In this document: piece after piece, positions 42,749 through 52,594 of the stretch
Position numbering within the stretch: position 1 is the stretch's first letter
Layout: each line of letters opens with the position of its first letter
Made by a program: the position numbers and the translations under genes
Assembly (NCBI RefSeq): GCF_021134715.1
Contig: NC_060017.1
Coordinates: forward strand, 1,116,001-1,180,000
Reading direction: 5' to 3'
Source of the DNA: Daphnia pulex
Lineage: Eukaryota; Arthropoda; Branchiopoda; Diplostraca; Daphniidae
DNA: 64,000 nucleotides
The notes under the pieces: generated by a model
What the model saw: the letters and a program-made list of their open reading frames with translations, nothing else
Databases searched by the model: none
Told to the model about the DNA's origin: nothing

Positions 42749-43180
42749 TTATTGGTTTATAGTTTTAGTAAATGATTCAGGGAAAGAATAATTGTCTTTC
42801 ATTAACTCATCTACCTTTGCGGTTGCTTGCATAACATCGATGTTCGTGCCAACGTTCTTTGCTGCCAGCCATTTGTGATGACCATCAATCACATAGTTAT
42901 CCGAGCTAATAATGATAGGCTTTGCCTTACCTAAAGTCTTGATATTTCCTATGGCTTTGACGATCTTGTCGGAGTTGAAGTTCTTTTGGCTTGCCTTTAG
43001 AGTACTAGCTTTAACACTCTTCTTTTGCATTTTGATGCCGTTCTTTTGTAAATGGGCAATCAAGGCATCGTAGTCATCGGATTTTACCTGAGGCATCTCA
43101 TCCCTAAGAATACCCAGAGTGTCCTTTGCCGCAGGCATATCTACCTTGAACTCACGAATAAACGAGCTAAACTTCCTCAT
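42749..43180 (-). CDS. ParB/sulfiredoxin-like nuclease-fold protein
   Basis: 143 aa, intact. KPIIISSDNYVIDGHHKWLAAKN matches the ParB N-terminal (DGHHRW) motif. Role in this phage unknown. Confidence 0.6.
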   Translation of the reverse strand: MRKFSSFIREFKVDMPAAKDTLGILRDEMPQVKSDDYDALIAHLQKNGIKMQKKSVKASTLKASQKNFNSDKIVKAIGNIKTLGKAKPIIISSDNYVIDGHHKWLAAKNVGTNIDVMQATAKVDELMKDNYSFPESFTKTINQ

Positions 43181-44255
43181 AGCTTGATAACTTTGCTAGT
43201 GGCACCAAAGTTCTTCTTACGCATGATAGTCTTGTTGACCACTTCAAACTCATCCTTGTTCTTGTCGTAGTTGATTACGATAGGAAGGTTTAGGTCACTT
43301 TGGATGTCCTTAAGAACTGCTTCGATGTCGGGGTTCTGGCGAATCTCGATGCCCTTACTGCTAGCAATCTTCTTAAATACTTTTTGTAATTCGCCTACAG
43401 TGATAGGAGGATTGTTGCGGTCATCATTCATACGATCCGCAGTCGGTTAAACGTCGGGTAAACTCTACGTCGATCTTAAACTTAGCAAGTAATCTATCAG
43501 CAAACTTCTCTAGGTCACCTAACTGTTGTTGCGATACTTCTTCTGTCACGCTTTCCATTTTAATCTTAGCGGCAGGAACGAATATAGATTCAGGTCCGCC
43601 TACATCGACTACATACGCATTCGAGTATCCATTTTTCCTTGCGTCATATCTAACGATTTTACCAGAGACTTGTTTGCCTTTGTGTACGACAGTTACCGAT
43701 GTTCCCTTCGGAAGAATTCTCTCTGAAGCTTCAGTCACCGATTGACCAGAAGTCTCTTTCCTGTACTTCTTAGCTAGCCCATTCGTGCCTTCGTCGCCTG
43801 CACCGCCTGCTTATTTGATGTTAAGAGTATCTGGATAGCCGTCTTGACCTGGCTTCAAACGAGGAATACCAGCATCTCTTTTTTTCTTGATATTAGCCCA
43901 TAGACCCGGCCCACTGCCTTCTTCTACAGATTTTTTAGTGCCGCTATGCATCTCCTGTGGTGCGAGTCTTACCGCCAGTAATAAATGAGTTCACTCGTGC
44001 GAATGCCCATTGTTGCGGTATTGTAACTCGTCTGTGGCTAGTCTGCCATGCGCCTATGCCACGATCATAAACCTTCTTTACATTAGAAAGTCAAATACCA
44101 GACTTCTCTGCATTATCTTTTAGACCTTCGTTTGACTTATCTTCATCTAGTAATATGGAATCGTAGATATCGTTCGTAGTCTCTTCAATAAATCTTAGCA
44201 GTGCTTCGTCTGTATCAAATTCTTCTTGTTCTTTCGCTCTGATATCACGAAGCAT
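43177..44255 (-). CDS. Structural protein with DUF5824-like module (KSGI..KKVYDRG..WAFARVNSF), multiply interrupted
   Basis: Start at 44255 (MLRDIRAKEQEEFDTDEALL). Breaks: TGA near 44090 (KSGI-x-LSNVKKVYDRG), a shift near 43950, TAA near 43812, and a shift near 43440. Parts in order: AWQTSHRRVTIPQQWAFARV, SGPGLWANIKKKRDAG, ILPKGTSVTVVHKGKQVSGK, and RNNPPITVGELQKVFKKIAS. The order is that of cyanophage-type head/assembly proteins. Confidence 0.55.
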
Positions 44256-45613
44256 CGGCCTTTAGGGCACTATGTCGCTTGGTCATCGACTCTGTTTCAT
44301 CTTTGTGCTTTTTCGAAACTGCATCTAGCGATTTGCCTTCTTCTAGCTTCTTTGCACGGAATGCACAAAAACGCTTATCAAGCTTGATAGTGCCTTCTTT
44401 GTTGAACATCTGGTGATAGCGCTTAGTGTACACCGACTGCTTCATTTCAGGAACTGCTTCTTTTTCCTCGAAGAGTGCCTCAAATTCTTGATTCACTGAC
44501 TCATCTAAGAACTGCTCAAAGTCCATATCAAACGATTCTTTTTTGGAAGAATCCTCGTTCGACTTACTTGTGCCCGACAATCTCTGTAGGTCGGTTCTAC
44601 GTAAGTTAGGAAGAAGTCTTGTAGCGATCTTTAGTATTGAACCTTTTCGCTTTTCAACTCTTTGGTCAATCATCGACTTTTCAGAAGGAGTAAGGTTGAC
44701 ATAATTTTCGCCCATCTTACCCGCAAGCTTTCTTCGAAGGATATTGAAAGCTGCCTTTCTGGCACGCACTTTCAATTTTTCCATAGTTGCAGGCTTCTTA
44801 CTCAGGTGTCTGCGGGCGGCATCGATCTTCACTCTGTACTTACGCATGATGAGGGATCTATTGCGTCTCTGTGATACATTTAGAGCCTCAGTCAGTCTGC
44901 CTTCTTCTTCCATCATCTCAGCAATCTTCATACCACCACGCACCATGTCATACACTTCTTTATAGTCAGACTGTAGGCCCTTAGGTAAACCTTTTCTAAA
45001 CTCTTCAATGTTGCCTTGAGGAGCAAGCTTACGCATAACAGAGGCAGACATATTAGCTGCCGACATATCCTTAGCATCATCGCTATCTGGATCGGCACGG
45101 CTGCCAGCAGAAGCAATCTCAATTTCCTTGAAGTTGTATTCTGAGCCGTTGTACTTGTTTAGTAGCTTATTGAACTCGGGAACTCTGTCATCACCTGCCA
45201 CAAGGATAACTTTGTCGAACCTGTCTTCAAGTTCCTTCATGATCTGGATGATGGTCTTGGAGTTAGACTTTTGAATGATGTTGCCGAATGCCTTTTTAGC
45301 TAGCATTACTTTGTCATCATATGCTAGTGGATTCCTCTTCGCATCTTGACTGTGCGAGATATAGATGATGGGTGTAGCCTTATTTGCCTTAGCAACGGCT
45401 TTGATCCTATTGGCCAAAATTTCGTGGCAAGAGGTAATTGGATTCATTCTACCCTAACCAAGGACGACAGTCCTAGAGGTAGCTTCATTCATCTTTGGAT
45501 TAATTTCGATAGAGTTTTTGTTGAGAACTTCGTCCTCAGTTGACTTTTTTAAACTCTTCTTTTTGGCGGGTTCCTTTTCGAGACCCTTTTCGTCTTCTAA
45601 TTCTTTATTCATT
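44245..45613 (-). CDS. Nucleotidylyltransferase-like protein (NMNAT/cytidylyltransferase fold), in-frame TAG
   Basis: Start near 45613 (MNKELEDEKGLEKEPAKKKS). TAG at about 45456 replaces an aromatic residue in VVLG-x-GRMNPITSCHE, the GxFxPxxxGH nucleotide-binding motif. VILVAGDDRVPEFNKLLNKY and SAANMSASVMRKLA match the family. The C-terminal half is basic and helical. About 450 codons. Confidence 0.6.
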
Positions 45614-45696
45614 ATTTCCTCTTACCGTAGGTTTACCTAAGCCTAACTACAATGTTTACTGTAAATGAGTCACCGACTCGTTATATTTATGAAATT

Positions 45697-45903
45697 TTAA
45701 AGTTCCATTCGAGCTTCATTCACTAGTTGCTCTAGCATAGCAAGTGCATCATTCTTTCTCTTCTCTTCGGCACTAACAGGAGATGCAGCCAACCTCTCAA
45801 GCATTACCGCCTTAGTAAGCTTAGACTCTAATTTGATTCCAATGATATTGCCGTATTCGACTAACTCTTGTTTAGTCATATCGCTCAAATGCATTAATTT
45901 CAT
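45697..45903 (-). CDS. Small SAP/HeH-like protein, 68 aa
   Basis: Intact: MKLMHLSDMTKQELVEYGNI with IKLESKLTKAVMLERLA, a helix-extension-helix pattern that binds nucleic acid in relatives. Confidence 0.5.
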   Translation of the reverse strand: MKLMHLSDMTKQELVEYGNIIGIKLESKLTKAVMLERLAASPVSAEEKRKNDALAMLEQLVNEARMEL

Positions 45904-45930
45904 ATGTGAGACTCTCCTTTACTTGATACC

Positions 45931-45956
45931 AAAAAAAAGCAGGCTAGGCCTGCTTA
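45931..45956 (-). terminator. Rho-independent terminator
   Basis: Minus strand: AAGCAGGC-ct-GCCTGCTT followed by eight T. Ends the unit above, before the gene at 45903. Confidence 0.75.
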
Positions 45957-45975
45957 ACTGACAACCTCTTGATAT

Positions 45976-46068
45976 TTATGATCCCAACTTTCCGTTACTG
46001 CGAATCTCTGCTTTATGTTTTCTATAGTCTACCAATAACGTCTAAATCAATCTACGTAAAAATTTCAT
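45976..46068 (-). CDS. Very small basic protein, in-frame TAG
   Basis: MKFLRRLI, TAG, then TLLVDYRKHKAEIRSNGKLG to TAA 45978; AGGAG precedes the ATG. Weak support. Confidence 0.3.
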
Positions 46069-46113
46069 TTAAAACTCCTGTGATGTGTAGTAAGCAATGC
46101 GCTTACTTACTAT

Positions 46114-46217
46114 TTATCACAGGCGTTTTCTGAGTCCTCGTAAGGATATGGAATGCCAGCAAGCCCGCATCCAAATCTTGCCAGACCTTCTATGATATCA
46201 TTAATCAGTTGCACCAT
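46114..46217 (-). CDS. Small protein, 34 aa
   Basis: MVQLINDIIEGLARFGCGLA, intact, overlapping the nuclease stop region. Unknown. Confidence 0.4.
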
Positions 46218-46219
46218 GA

Positions 46220-46652
46220 TTATTTTGCCTCACCATAGTACTCACGGGCATAACCATTATCAATTAACTGCTTAAGTAAACTTTTGCCGTCTAGTATAAC
46301 ATCTGCTAGCACTCGACCACCATACTTATCCCAATCCCAAATGGCAATCTTAGTGGTCTTTGCTTCTTTGACTAGCTTCTTAATAAAAGTAGAAGCGGCT
46401 TCACCCGCTGCCTTCTCTTTATCACATAGACCTCTTAATCCTTTTTCTGGTGTATCAACGCCATAGACACGGATACTTAGTTCCTTTTTGATTGGATTAG
46501 GTAAGAAGTTAGCCTCGAATGCCACTGTATCACCATCAATGACACGGGTAATCTTCCAGTTATGACAACACTTCTCATTCATGACAACATCTTTAGTGAA
46601 TGCTCCTGTTGTCAAAACGCTTACGATTAAAATTGTTAATAGTTTTTTCATT
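46220..46652 (-). CDS. Secreted staphylococcal-nuclease-like thermonuclease
   Basis: 143 aa from ATG 46652 (overlapping the previous TAA). Signal peptide MKKLLTILIVSVLTTGAF; SNase motifs VIDGDTVAFEANF, IRVYGVDTPEKG (catalytic Arg) and DKYGGRVLADVI. Export suggests action in the periplasm or on external DNA. Intact. Confidence 0.75.
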
Positions 46653-47862
46653 ATTTCTGCCATCCCTTAATTACATCAGAGTTAAAGTTGGCTCTAGAGA
46701 ATTAAAGTCTATCAACTAGCTTTACCGCATTCTTACCGATATGGTCAAATACTTCCTGCTCTGTGACTTTTTATCCGTCAGCGGTTCTTAGGAACGTGCC
46801 AACAGTCTTTACTTTGTCTAGCTTTCTGATAATCATTAACTTTGCATCAACGATTAGGTTATACAGCTGGAACAATGCGATGATTTGTGCCTTAGGAGTA
46901 TTAGAGAAGTATGATAGAATCTCTTTTCGCTTCATGGCTGTAGCGTCTTTACTCTTATCGGTCTTAAGCTTATCCATTTCCTTCCGGTAGTAGTCGTAGA
47001 TGAATTCCATTAATCCTGTTACGAATGCTGAAGGGTCTGTGATTCTTTCGCCTGCACGTACTTTAGTATTGACGTAAGTCTTAACTCGGGTTAACAACTC
47101 TTCATTCTCTGTAATGCCGTCAAAGGTAGACTTATCGATAGAGTTCAAGAGTTTACCTGCTTGAGATAGAACCGCAGTTACTTCGGCAGTCTCATCTTCT
47201 GTCATGTTGGCAGTACCAGAAACGTCTTTGTAAACAGCGTCTACTAGACCGATTTCGACTTTTTGAGACCACTTGCAATCTCCTCTCCAAAACTTGCTGA
47301 CATTGATTCAAAAGATTTACCTCTGTAGTTAGTGTGCCAAACCACATCGATCTGGGATCCGATGATTTGTGAAGCAAGCTGGCTTTTTGCTGGTATCGCA
47401 TAAACAATGGTATTAGGATGGAAAGTAATATACGGTTCTCCATCGATAGTAACTTTGCCGAGATCCTTTTTCGCATATAAGAAATCACCCTGTATCACTC
47501 CTGTAATGTTCACAGATGGCAAATGTTTCAGTGCCAATTTTATTTTTGTATTCAGATCGCCCTTAGCGATATCATCATCAATGTCTTTATCTGATTTATA
47601 GACCATTGGGTTCTTGTTGAAGATACCGTTCTTTGCCACAAAGAACTTACCTTCAGATGGATCGATGCCTGCGAATACTGCTGGTGCACCATCCCATTTG
47701 ACTGTGACGTTTACCTTAGAGACAGTCTTGCCTGCTAGCATATCACGCAATGCACGTAATTGATAGACTGCCTTGCGCCTTCGACTCCTGCATTAAGCAG
47801 ATTGTCCTCAAGATGCTCCATGTGGACATCTCTTCAATCAGGTATGTACTTAAACGTTGCAT
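46652..47862 (-). CDS. DUF6267-type ligase-like protein (KWDGxPA), multiply interrupted
   Basis: Start at 47862 (MQRLSTYLIEEMST). Shifts near 47800 and 47750, then VTVKWDGAPAVFAGIDPSEG (ligase-like motif I lysine), KNGIFNKNPMVYKS, TGVIQGDFLYAKKD and VDVVWHTNYRG-like motif. A shift near 47215, then TAA 46773-46771 and another TAA near 46710 (Glu expected, KLVDRL-x-FSRANF). Family is common in T4-like phages; catalysis unproven. Confidence 0.6.
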
Positions 47863-48923
47863 TAATTTTTTACCTTAAATTTCGTATCATTTGGATACTC
47901 TCCTCGACTAGAGTTTCTAATCTCAATGAGGTAATCCTCAAAACTGTTACTGTGTAGAATACTAATTTGTTTTGAATCTTTATTTGGGTAGCGTATAGCG
48001 TCGACCTTTATTCCACGACATAGCTTATTCATCTTCTCTTTACCTAACCAGAATACTTTCCACCCACTGACTAATCGTCGCACGTAGAAATAATTCATGC
48101 CCCATGCCCTATTGAATATCTTTTCAATCTCAGCTTGGTTTGCCTTCTTAACTGGTATCTTTGGTCTAAGCTTATTTATATTGCCACGCTCATCGAATCA
48201 AGCTTGAACCTTGTTCAGGTCAACCCCAAACGAATTCAATAAATCAGCGCCAGCAGAGTTCGGCTGTAGCGTACCATCTTTATTGAATAGAGAGGCAGCG
48301 CCTGAATAAGCACTGAATGTATTGCCTTTAACGTCTTTGAGTGATATATACCATTTCTCCTCGTTACTATCCTTTAGTTCAATATCGCCAATGATAGCGC
48401 CTAACTTTTCAATGGGTATGCCCTCTTTTCTTGTTGGACCAGTCCTTTGCTTCACTGAAACGATTTCTGAATTTGCGAATGGCGTATGCGCCTCATTCAT
48501 CTAGTTGATGAGACTTGACATCTCACTGTCTTGCCGTATCTTAAAAAACTGGTCTAGATTTTTTACCGTTCGAATCTCGAACTTTTCGCCTGAGTTTGCG
48601 CCACGGGCAATGATGATGTCATACATCTGGTCATCGAACGTGAATGAGTAACTAGGAAATTTGGAACTGTTAGGCGAAATATCATTAAACTTCAGGAGCT
48701 TAATGTTTGAGTCCTTTTTAAGCTGATTGCCTAAATGCTCAATGACTGCCACACTGGTATCTTGCTCTTTATTGATAAGCTGGAGTCTATACTCACGATA
48801 GCGTTTATCATTTGAGCCAGTCGTGCCTTTAGGATACGTAGGAGCAACCTGATAATTCTTTGACTTAATCATAGAATTCAGGTTGTCGGCTATCTTCTGA
48901 AATGCTTCATTTGTCTTTGTCAT
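47862..48923 (-). CDS. Conserved phage protein, in-frame TAG and TGA
   Basis: Start at 48923 (MTKTNEAFQKIADNLNSMIK); TAG 48503-48501 and TGA 48200-48198 interrupt one continuous frame of about 353 codons ending NDTKFKVKN. Contiguity across both stops without any shift supports one gene. A T4-type late promoter precedes it. Unknown function. Confidence 0.5.
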
Positions 48924-48949
48924 GTAGATACCCAATAGTTATATCTACA

Positions 48950-48957
48950 TATTTATA
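48950..48957 (-). promoter_or_regulatory. T4-type late promoter
   Basis: TATAAATA on the minus strand about 27 bp upstream of the start at 48923. Confidence 0.6.
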
Positions 48958-48963
48958 CATAAG

Positions 48964-49374
48964 TCAACTACGTCTCATCGTGGTATAGTCTTTAGGATTA
49001 TCTCCACGTCCAACTGGCACGAGGTTGGATTTATGCATCGTTGCAATGCCAATCATGTAGTCACCCGAATAGACAGGCTTTTCTTTCAAAAGGCCGGCAC
49101 TTGAGTCATTAGGCGATGTATGACTTGGGTAATACGTTTCGTCCCGTAGCCTAGTCTTCTCTGGCACGTATGCCTCGAATGCTTTCTTCTTGGACTTCAC
49201 CTTACCGGTTCGGAATGCAATGCAGTCTTGCAGAGTATTGAACTGAAGGCATGGCATATTCTGCTTTCGCATGTCCTTGCTATGCTGTCTCCAGTCTTTC
49301 TCCATCTGAGCAAGGTCAACCTTTTTTGGATTGCTTGCGGGTGCGTACACACCTTTGATCATGTGCATAGTCAT
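48964..49374 (-). CDS. Hypothetical protein, about 136 aa
   Basis: Intact: MIKGVYAPASNPKKVDLAQM, LQFNTLQDCIAFRTGKVKSK. Unknown; overlaps the upstream gene by 4 bp. Confidence 0.55.
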   Translation of the reverse strand: MTMHMIKGVYAPASNPKKVDLAQMEKDWRQHSKDMRKQNMPCLQFNTLQDCIAFRTGKVKSKKKAFEAYVPEKTRLRDETYYPSHTSPNDSSAGLLKEKPVYSGDYMIGIATMHKSNLVPVGRGDNPKDYTTMRRS

Positions 49375-49553
49375 GCAAATGCGCTCCTATTCCATTGACT
49401 ATAGACTAGGTTGACAAAAGGAAGCGGTGCACCAGAAAGACGCACCGCTGTTTGCTTCACGTTGTCCTCACTATAAACATCGTAGGCGCACTCAAGAATA
49501 CGAGCCTCCTGCAACGCCTCACTAACCAAATTTTCCAATCGATTATTTTCCAT
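49371..49553 (-). CDS. Hypothetical small protein, 60 aa
   Basis: Intact, MENNRLENLVSEALQEARIL, with a strong promoter upstream (49589-49616). Confidence 0.55.
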   Translation of the reverse strand: MENNRLENLVSEALQEARILECAYDVYSEDNVKQTAVRLSGAPLPFVNLVYSQWNRSAFA

Positions 49554-49588
49554 AATTTAACTCCATGTAGTTTATGCACAGAAATACA

Positions 49589-49616
49589 GTATACATCATT
49601 CCGAAGAAGTTGTCAA
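49589..49616 (-). promoter_or_regulatory. sigma70-like promoter
   Basis: Minus strand: TTGACA, 17 bp, TATACT. Confidence 0.6.
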
Positions 49617-49632
49617 GCGAAAACCTGATTTA

Positions 49633-49640
49633 TATAAATA
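49633..49640 (+). promoter_or_regulatory. T4-type late promoter on the plus strand
   Basis: TATAAATA pointing rightward, the only one of this orientation that precedes a plausible plus-strand transcript. Confidence 0.45.
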
Positions 49641-49681
49641 AATATTGGGTGCGTGTAAATGTGTAATAACAAGAGGCAAGT

Positions 49682-49771
49682 GTAAACGTTAGAAAACAAC
49701 TCACAGCAGGAATAACTGGAGAAGCATTATTAGATGCAGCTGGGGTTCCTCCCAGTCACGCAAACATGTAA
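49682..49771 (+). CDS. Possible plus-strand small late gene, start codon unclear
   Basis: Open frame VNVRKQLTAGITGEALLDAA then GVPPSHANM, stop TAA overlapping a terminator hairpin, with a late promoter 42 bp upstream and AAGAGGC before it. No ATG; GTA occupies the expected start. The composition is protein-like (TGEALLDAAGVPPS). If real it is the only plus-strand gene in the window. Confidence 0.35.
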   Translation, partial: VNVRKQLTAGITGEALLDAAGVPPSHANM

Positions 49772-49795
49772 AAGGCAGCTTTCGTTGCCTTTTAC
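49768..49795. terminator. Bidirectional terminator hairpin
   Basis: GTAAAAGGCA / TGCCTTTTAC stem with a short loop, placed after the stop of the helicase on the minus strand and after the small plus-strand frame. Confidence 0.65.
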
Positions 49796-49815
49796 TCTAT
49801 GTGGGTGCCGAGTTT

Positions 49816-51220
49816 CTATTTTAGTCCACCAAAGTTGGGCTTTTTATTTTGCTTTGACCGATACGATATGATGTTATCATCACTCGCATAAGTTGGCTCA
49901 GTCCTATCTACGTATGAACTTTTGTTAGCAGAGGCCTTTGAGTCACTGACCAAATATTGGGCAGAGTCTTCGGCATCATAAAGCTTCATCTTTGACCGAT
50001 CAATACCGATAACGAAACGTTTGAGGGTATTGTTATCACCCTAACGGTTCTTTAACTGCTTTATCATCAACTGACCTAGACCTTCTTCAGTAGATATCAA
50101 ACCAAACATAAAGTCGGCAGTAGCTGGCAAACCAAAAGATTCTGAGGTATCTTCCAGGTTCAAGTCAGAACTACTATAGCCTGTACGAGTCGTTTGGGTA
50201 GCACTGAGAACTGGAACGTTGAACTCTACGGCTAGAACACGCAACTCTTCGGCAATTGCTTTGATAAGAGTGTAAGAGTTCACATTACCGCCAGCTTTCA
50301 TCCTAGAACTAGTACAGATATTCAGGTAATCGATAAAGACGATATCTGGCATAAAGTTCTTCTTTAGCTTCAACTCATTCAGTAGGTGCCTGAAGTGAGC
50401 AGACCCAGCGCTAGCAGTAGGAAACTCTTTCACGATTAGCTTACCAGTCGTCTTTGTCTTTACTCGGACAATACGTTTCTCATAAACATCCTTTGGCAAC
50501 GGTAGTGTTCAGTAAGTTGGCATCAATACGCTCTGAAATCTTCTTTTCTGCCATTTCCATAGTAATATACAGCACGTTCTTACCATTCATAAGGTTAGAG
50601 GCTGCACAATGGGTCATGAACAAAGTCTTACCAATGCCAGTGCCTGCAAGAGCAATAGATAGTGACTTACGAGATAAGCCACCCTTGGTAATCTTATTGA
50701 ATAGCTCTAGGTCGAATGGCACCTTGTCTTCTTTAGTGTGATAGAACTGGAATCGTGCTTCAGTATCTTCAAGGAAGTCATGGCCGATACTCTGGTCAAA
50801 CGATACACCAAGAGCCTTAGACAATAGATCAGGAATGGAGCCCTTATCTAATGTCTTATGGTGACCATTTAGCACCACAATGAATTCACGAACGGCATTA
50901 TAGATTGCCTTGTCTTGACAGAATTTCTCTGTTGTATCGACAAGCCATTCCATATCCGTTTTATCATCATATTTCAATGAGTCGATTAGCGTAACGATAG
51001 CCTTGAATTGGTCGTCGTTAAGGGTGGTCTTCTCTCCAATGACGAGCTTCAGTAAGTCCTTTGTAGGAACACCGTTGTACGTCTCAATATAACTAGCAAC
51101 TGTTTTATACAGCGTTTTCTCAGCGAAGTCACCGAAGTACTCCTCGCTAAGAAAGGGAATTACCCTACGCATGTAATTTTCGTTATGCAGTAGACCTGCA
51201 AGAACGGTGGATTCAATCAT
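49816..51220 (-). CDS. Replicative DNA helicase (gp41/DnaB-like), frameshift and in-frame TAG
   Basis: N half MIESTVLAGLLHNENYMRRV, Walker A ALAGTGIGKTLFMTHCA. A 1-base insertion near 50500 shifts the frame to PKDVYEKRIVRVKTKTTGKL, then PDIVFIDYLNICTSSRMKAG (Walker B) and SATQTTRTGYSSSDLNLEDT. TAG 50043-50041 falls where Tyr is expected (LKNR-x-GD) and FVIGIDRSKMKLYD follows to TAG 49818. About 468 codons. Unwinds DNA at the fork with the gp61-like primase. Confidence 0.8.
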
Positions 51221-52289
51221 CTAAATCATTTTCCTGTACGTTAAGATTGGATTGGTCAGTCAACATCTGACCTGATGCTATAGTATAACACGATTTGATG
51301 TAGGATGCAAGATCGGTTTTCTCAAACATCATCAACCAGAATTCAGAACTCTCAAGGACTTCTTTAGCTCTCATCTTGTTAGTAGTCAGGATTTCACCAG
51401 TCTTAGGGTTAACACCTTCATACCAGCCAAGGTTAGGCTTAGTGGTGTAACCGCCTTGTTCTGCCACTTCCAACAAGCCAGACCACTTAGAGATACCGCC
51501 TTCGAATGTGACAGTAACTGGAATCTTGGACTTCTCACGAATATGGCGAGACTTCTAGATGTTAATGATTAAGTGGTAACCCATAATCTCAGTGCCTGCC
51601 TTCTCTTGCTGACGACCGATAATCCAGATAGCGTCAGCAGAATAGTAAGCACCTGTACCACCAGAAACGATATCTTTAGGATACAAGCCAATCTCTTTGT
51701 ACGTATGGTTAACGGCAACAAGAGGAATGTCTTTCAGGTTCAAGTGAGGAGTGATCATATGGAACAAGGACTTCATTTGCTTTGCCCGTGACATATCAGC
51801 TACAGACTTACCGTCCATTGCATCTTGCACTTCTTTCTTGGATGCTAAGTTACCAATCGAATCGATAACGATACAGACTTTATCATCCTTAGTGATACCT
51901 TCTAGCTGTTTCATGATATCAAACTTCAGTTCTTCAACGTCGGTGATAGGAGTGTGAACAACCTGTTTCATGTTAATACCAAATGACTCAAAGTATGCCT
52001 GTGGTGTACCGAACTCTGAGTCATAAAACAGAATGACCGCTTCGGGATACTTCCTCTGATATGCGGCAGCCATCAGCAATGCGAATGCTGATTTGAAGTG
52101 CTTCGAAGGACCTGCTAGCATCAGCAGACCAGGCACTAAGCCACCGTCAACACGACCTGATAAGGCTACGTTGATCATAGGCACTGGTGTTGGTGCCATA
52201 TCTTTCTTACCAAAGACCATCGAGTCCATGATAGCCGAAGTTAACTTGATCGTAGAGTTCTTGGCTAGTTTTTCCATCAATGATGACAT
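51213..52289 (-). CDS. uvsX: UvsX/RecA-like recombinase, in-frame TAG
   Basis: MSSLMEKLAKNSTIKLTSAI, ATP site MLAGPSKHFKSAFALLMAAA, VCIVIDSIGNLASKKEVQDA and GGTGAYYSADAIWIIG. TAG 51557-51555 precedes KSRHIREKSKIPVTVTFEGG (Glu is usual at this site in UvsX). Ends LNVQENDLDD with TGA overlapping the helicase start. About 358 codons. Strand exchange in recombination-dependent replication. Confidence 0.8.
51279..51308 (-). promoter_or_regulatory. Possible intragenic promoter before the helicase
   Basis: Minus strand: TTGCAT, 17 bp, TATACT inside the 3' end of uvsX, about 60 bp before the helicase ATG. Confidence 0.35.
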
Positions 52290-52321
52290 TTCATTCTTCT
52301 ATAGTAAATTGCAATTTGTCC

Positions 52322-52350
52322 ATTATAACATCAACCTTTGTAAATGTCAA
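52322..52350 (-). promoter_or_regulatory. sigma70-like promoter of uvsX
   Basis: Minus strand: TTGACA, 17 bp, TATAAT; it overlaps the last codons of the gene upstream. Confidence 0.6.
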
Positions 52351-52594
52351 ATAGTTTCTTCTCAAAAGCCTCGATCTTTTCTTTGCGGTTAGGCCAGAGG
52401 ATGTATTACTTTTCAGGGTTGGCTTTAAGATTGTTCAGTAGTGGCACGATAGCATTATACAGCTTATCAAGCTTAGACTGGGCTACCACTGCGTTAGATT
52501 CCACTTGTGTGGCGGCAGATTTAAGTTGTTGTACGGGAGTCGACTTGTCCTCATCAACTGCCGTAAATCCAAAATCAAACATTTCGTTTTTCAT
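52331..52594 (-). CDS. Small conserved phage protein between polymerase and uvsX, in-frame TAA
   Basis: MKNEMFDFGFTAVDEDKSTP, LYNAIVPLLNNLKANPEK, TAA 52408-52406, YILWPNRKEKIEAFEKKL to TGA 52333. ATGA overlap with the polymerase. The NPEK-x-YILWPNR motif is familiar beside replication genes of cyanophage-like myoviruses. Role unknown. Confidence 0.6.

Noticed and set aside
44245-45447. Start of the nucleotidylyltransferase at 45447
   Set aside because: That ATG lies inside the GxFxP nucleotide-binding motif; the frame is open upstream to a better start at about 45613 apart from one TAG.
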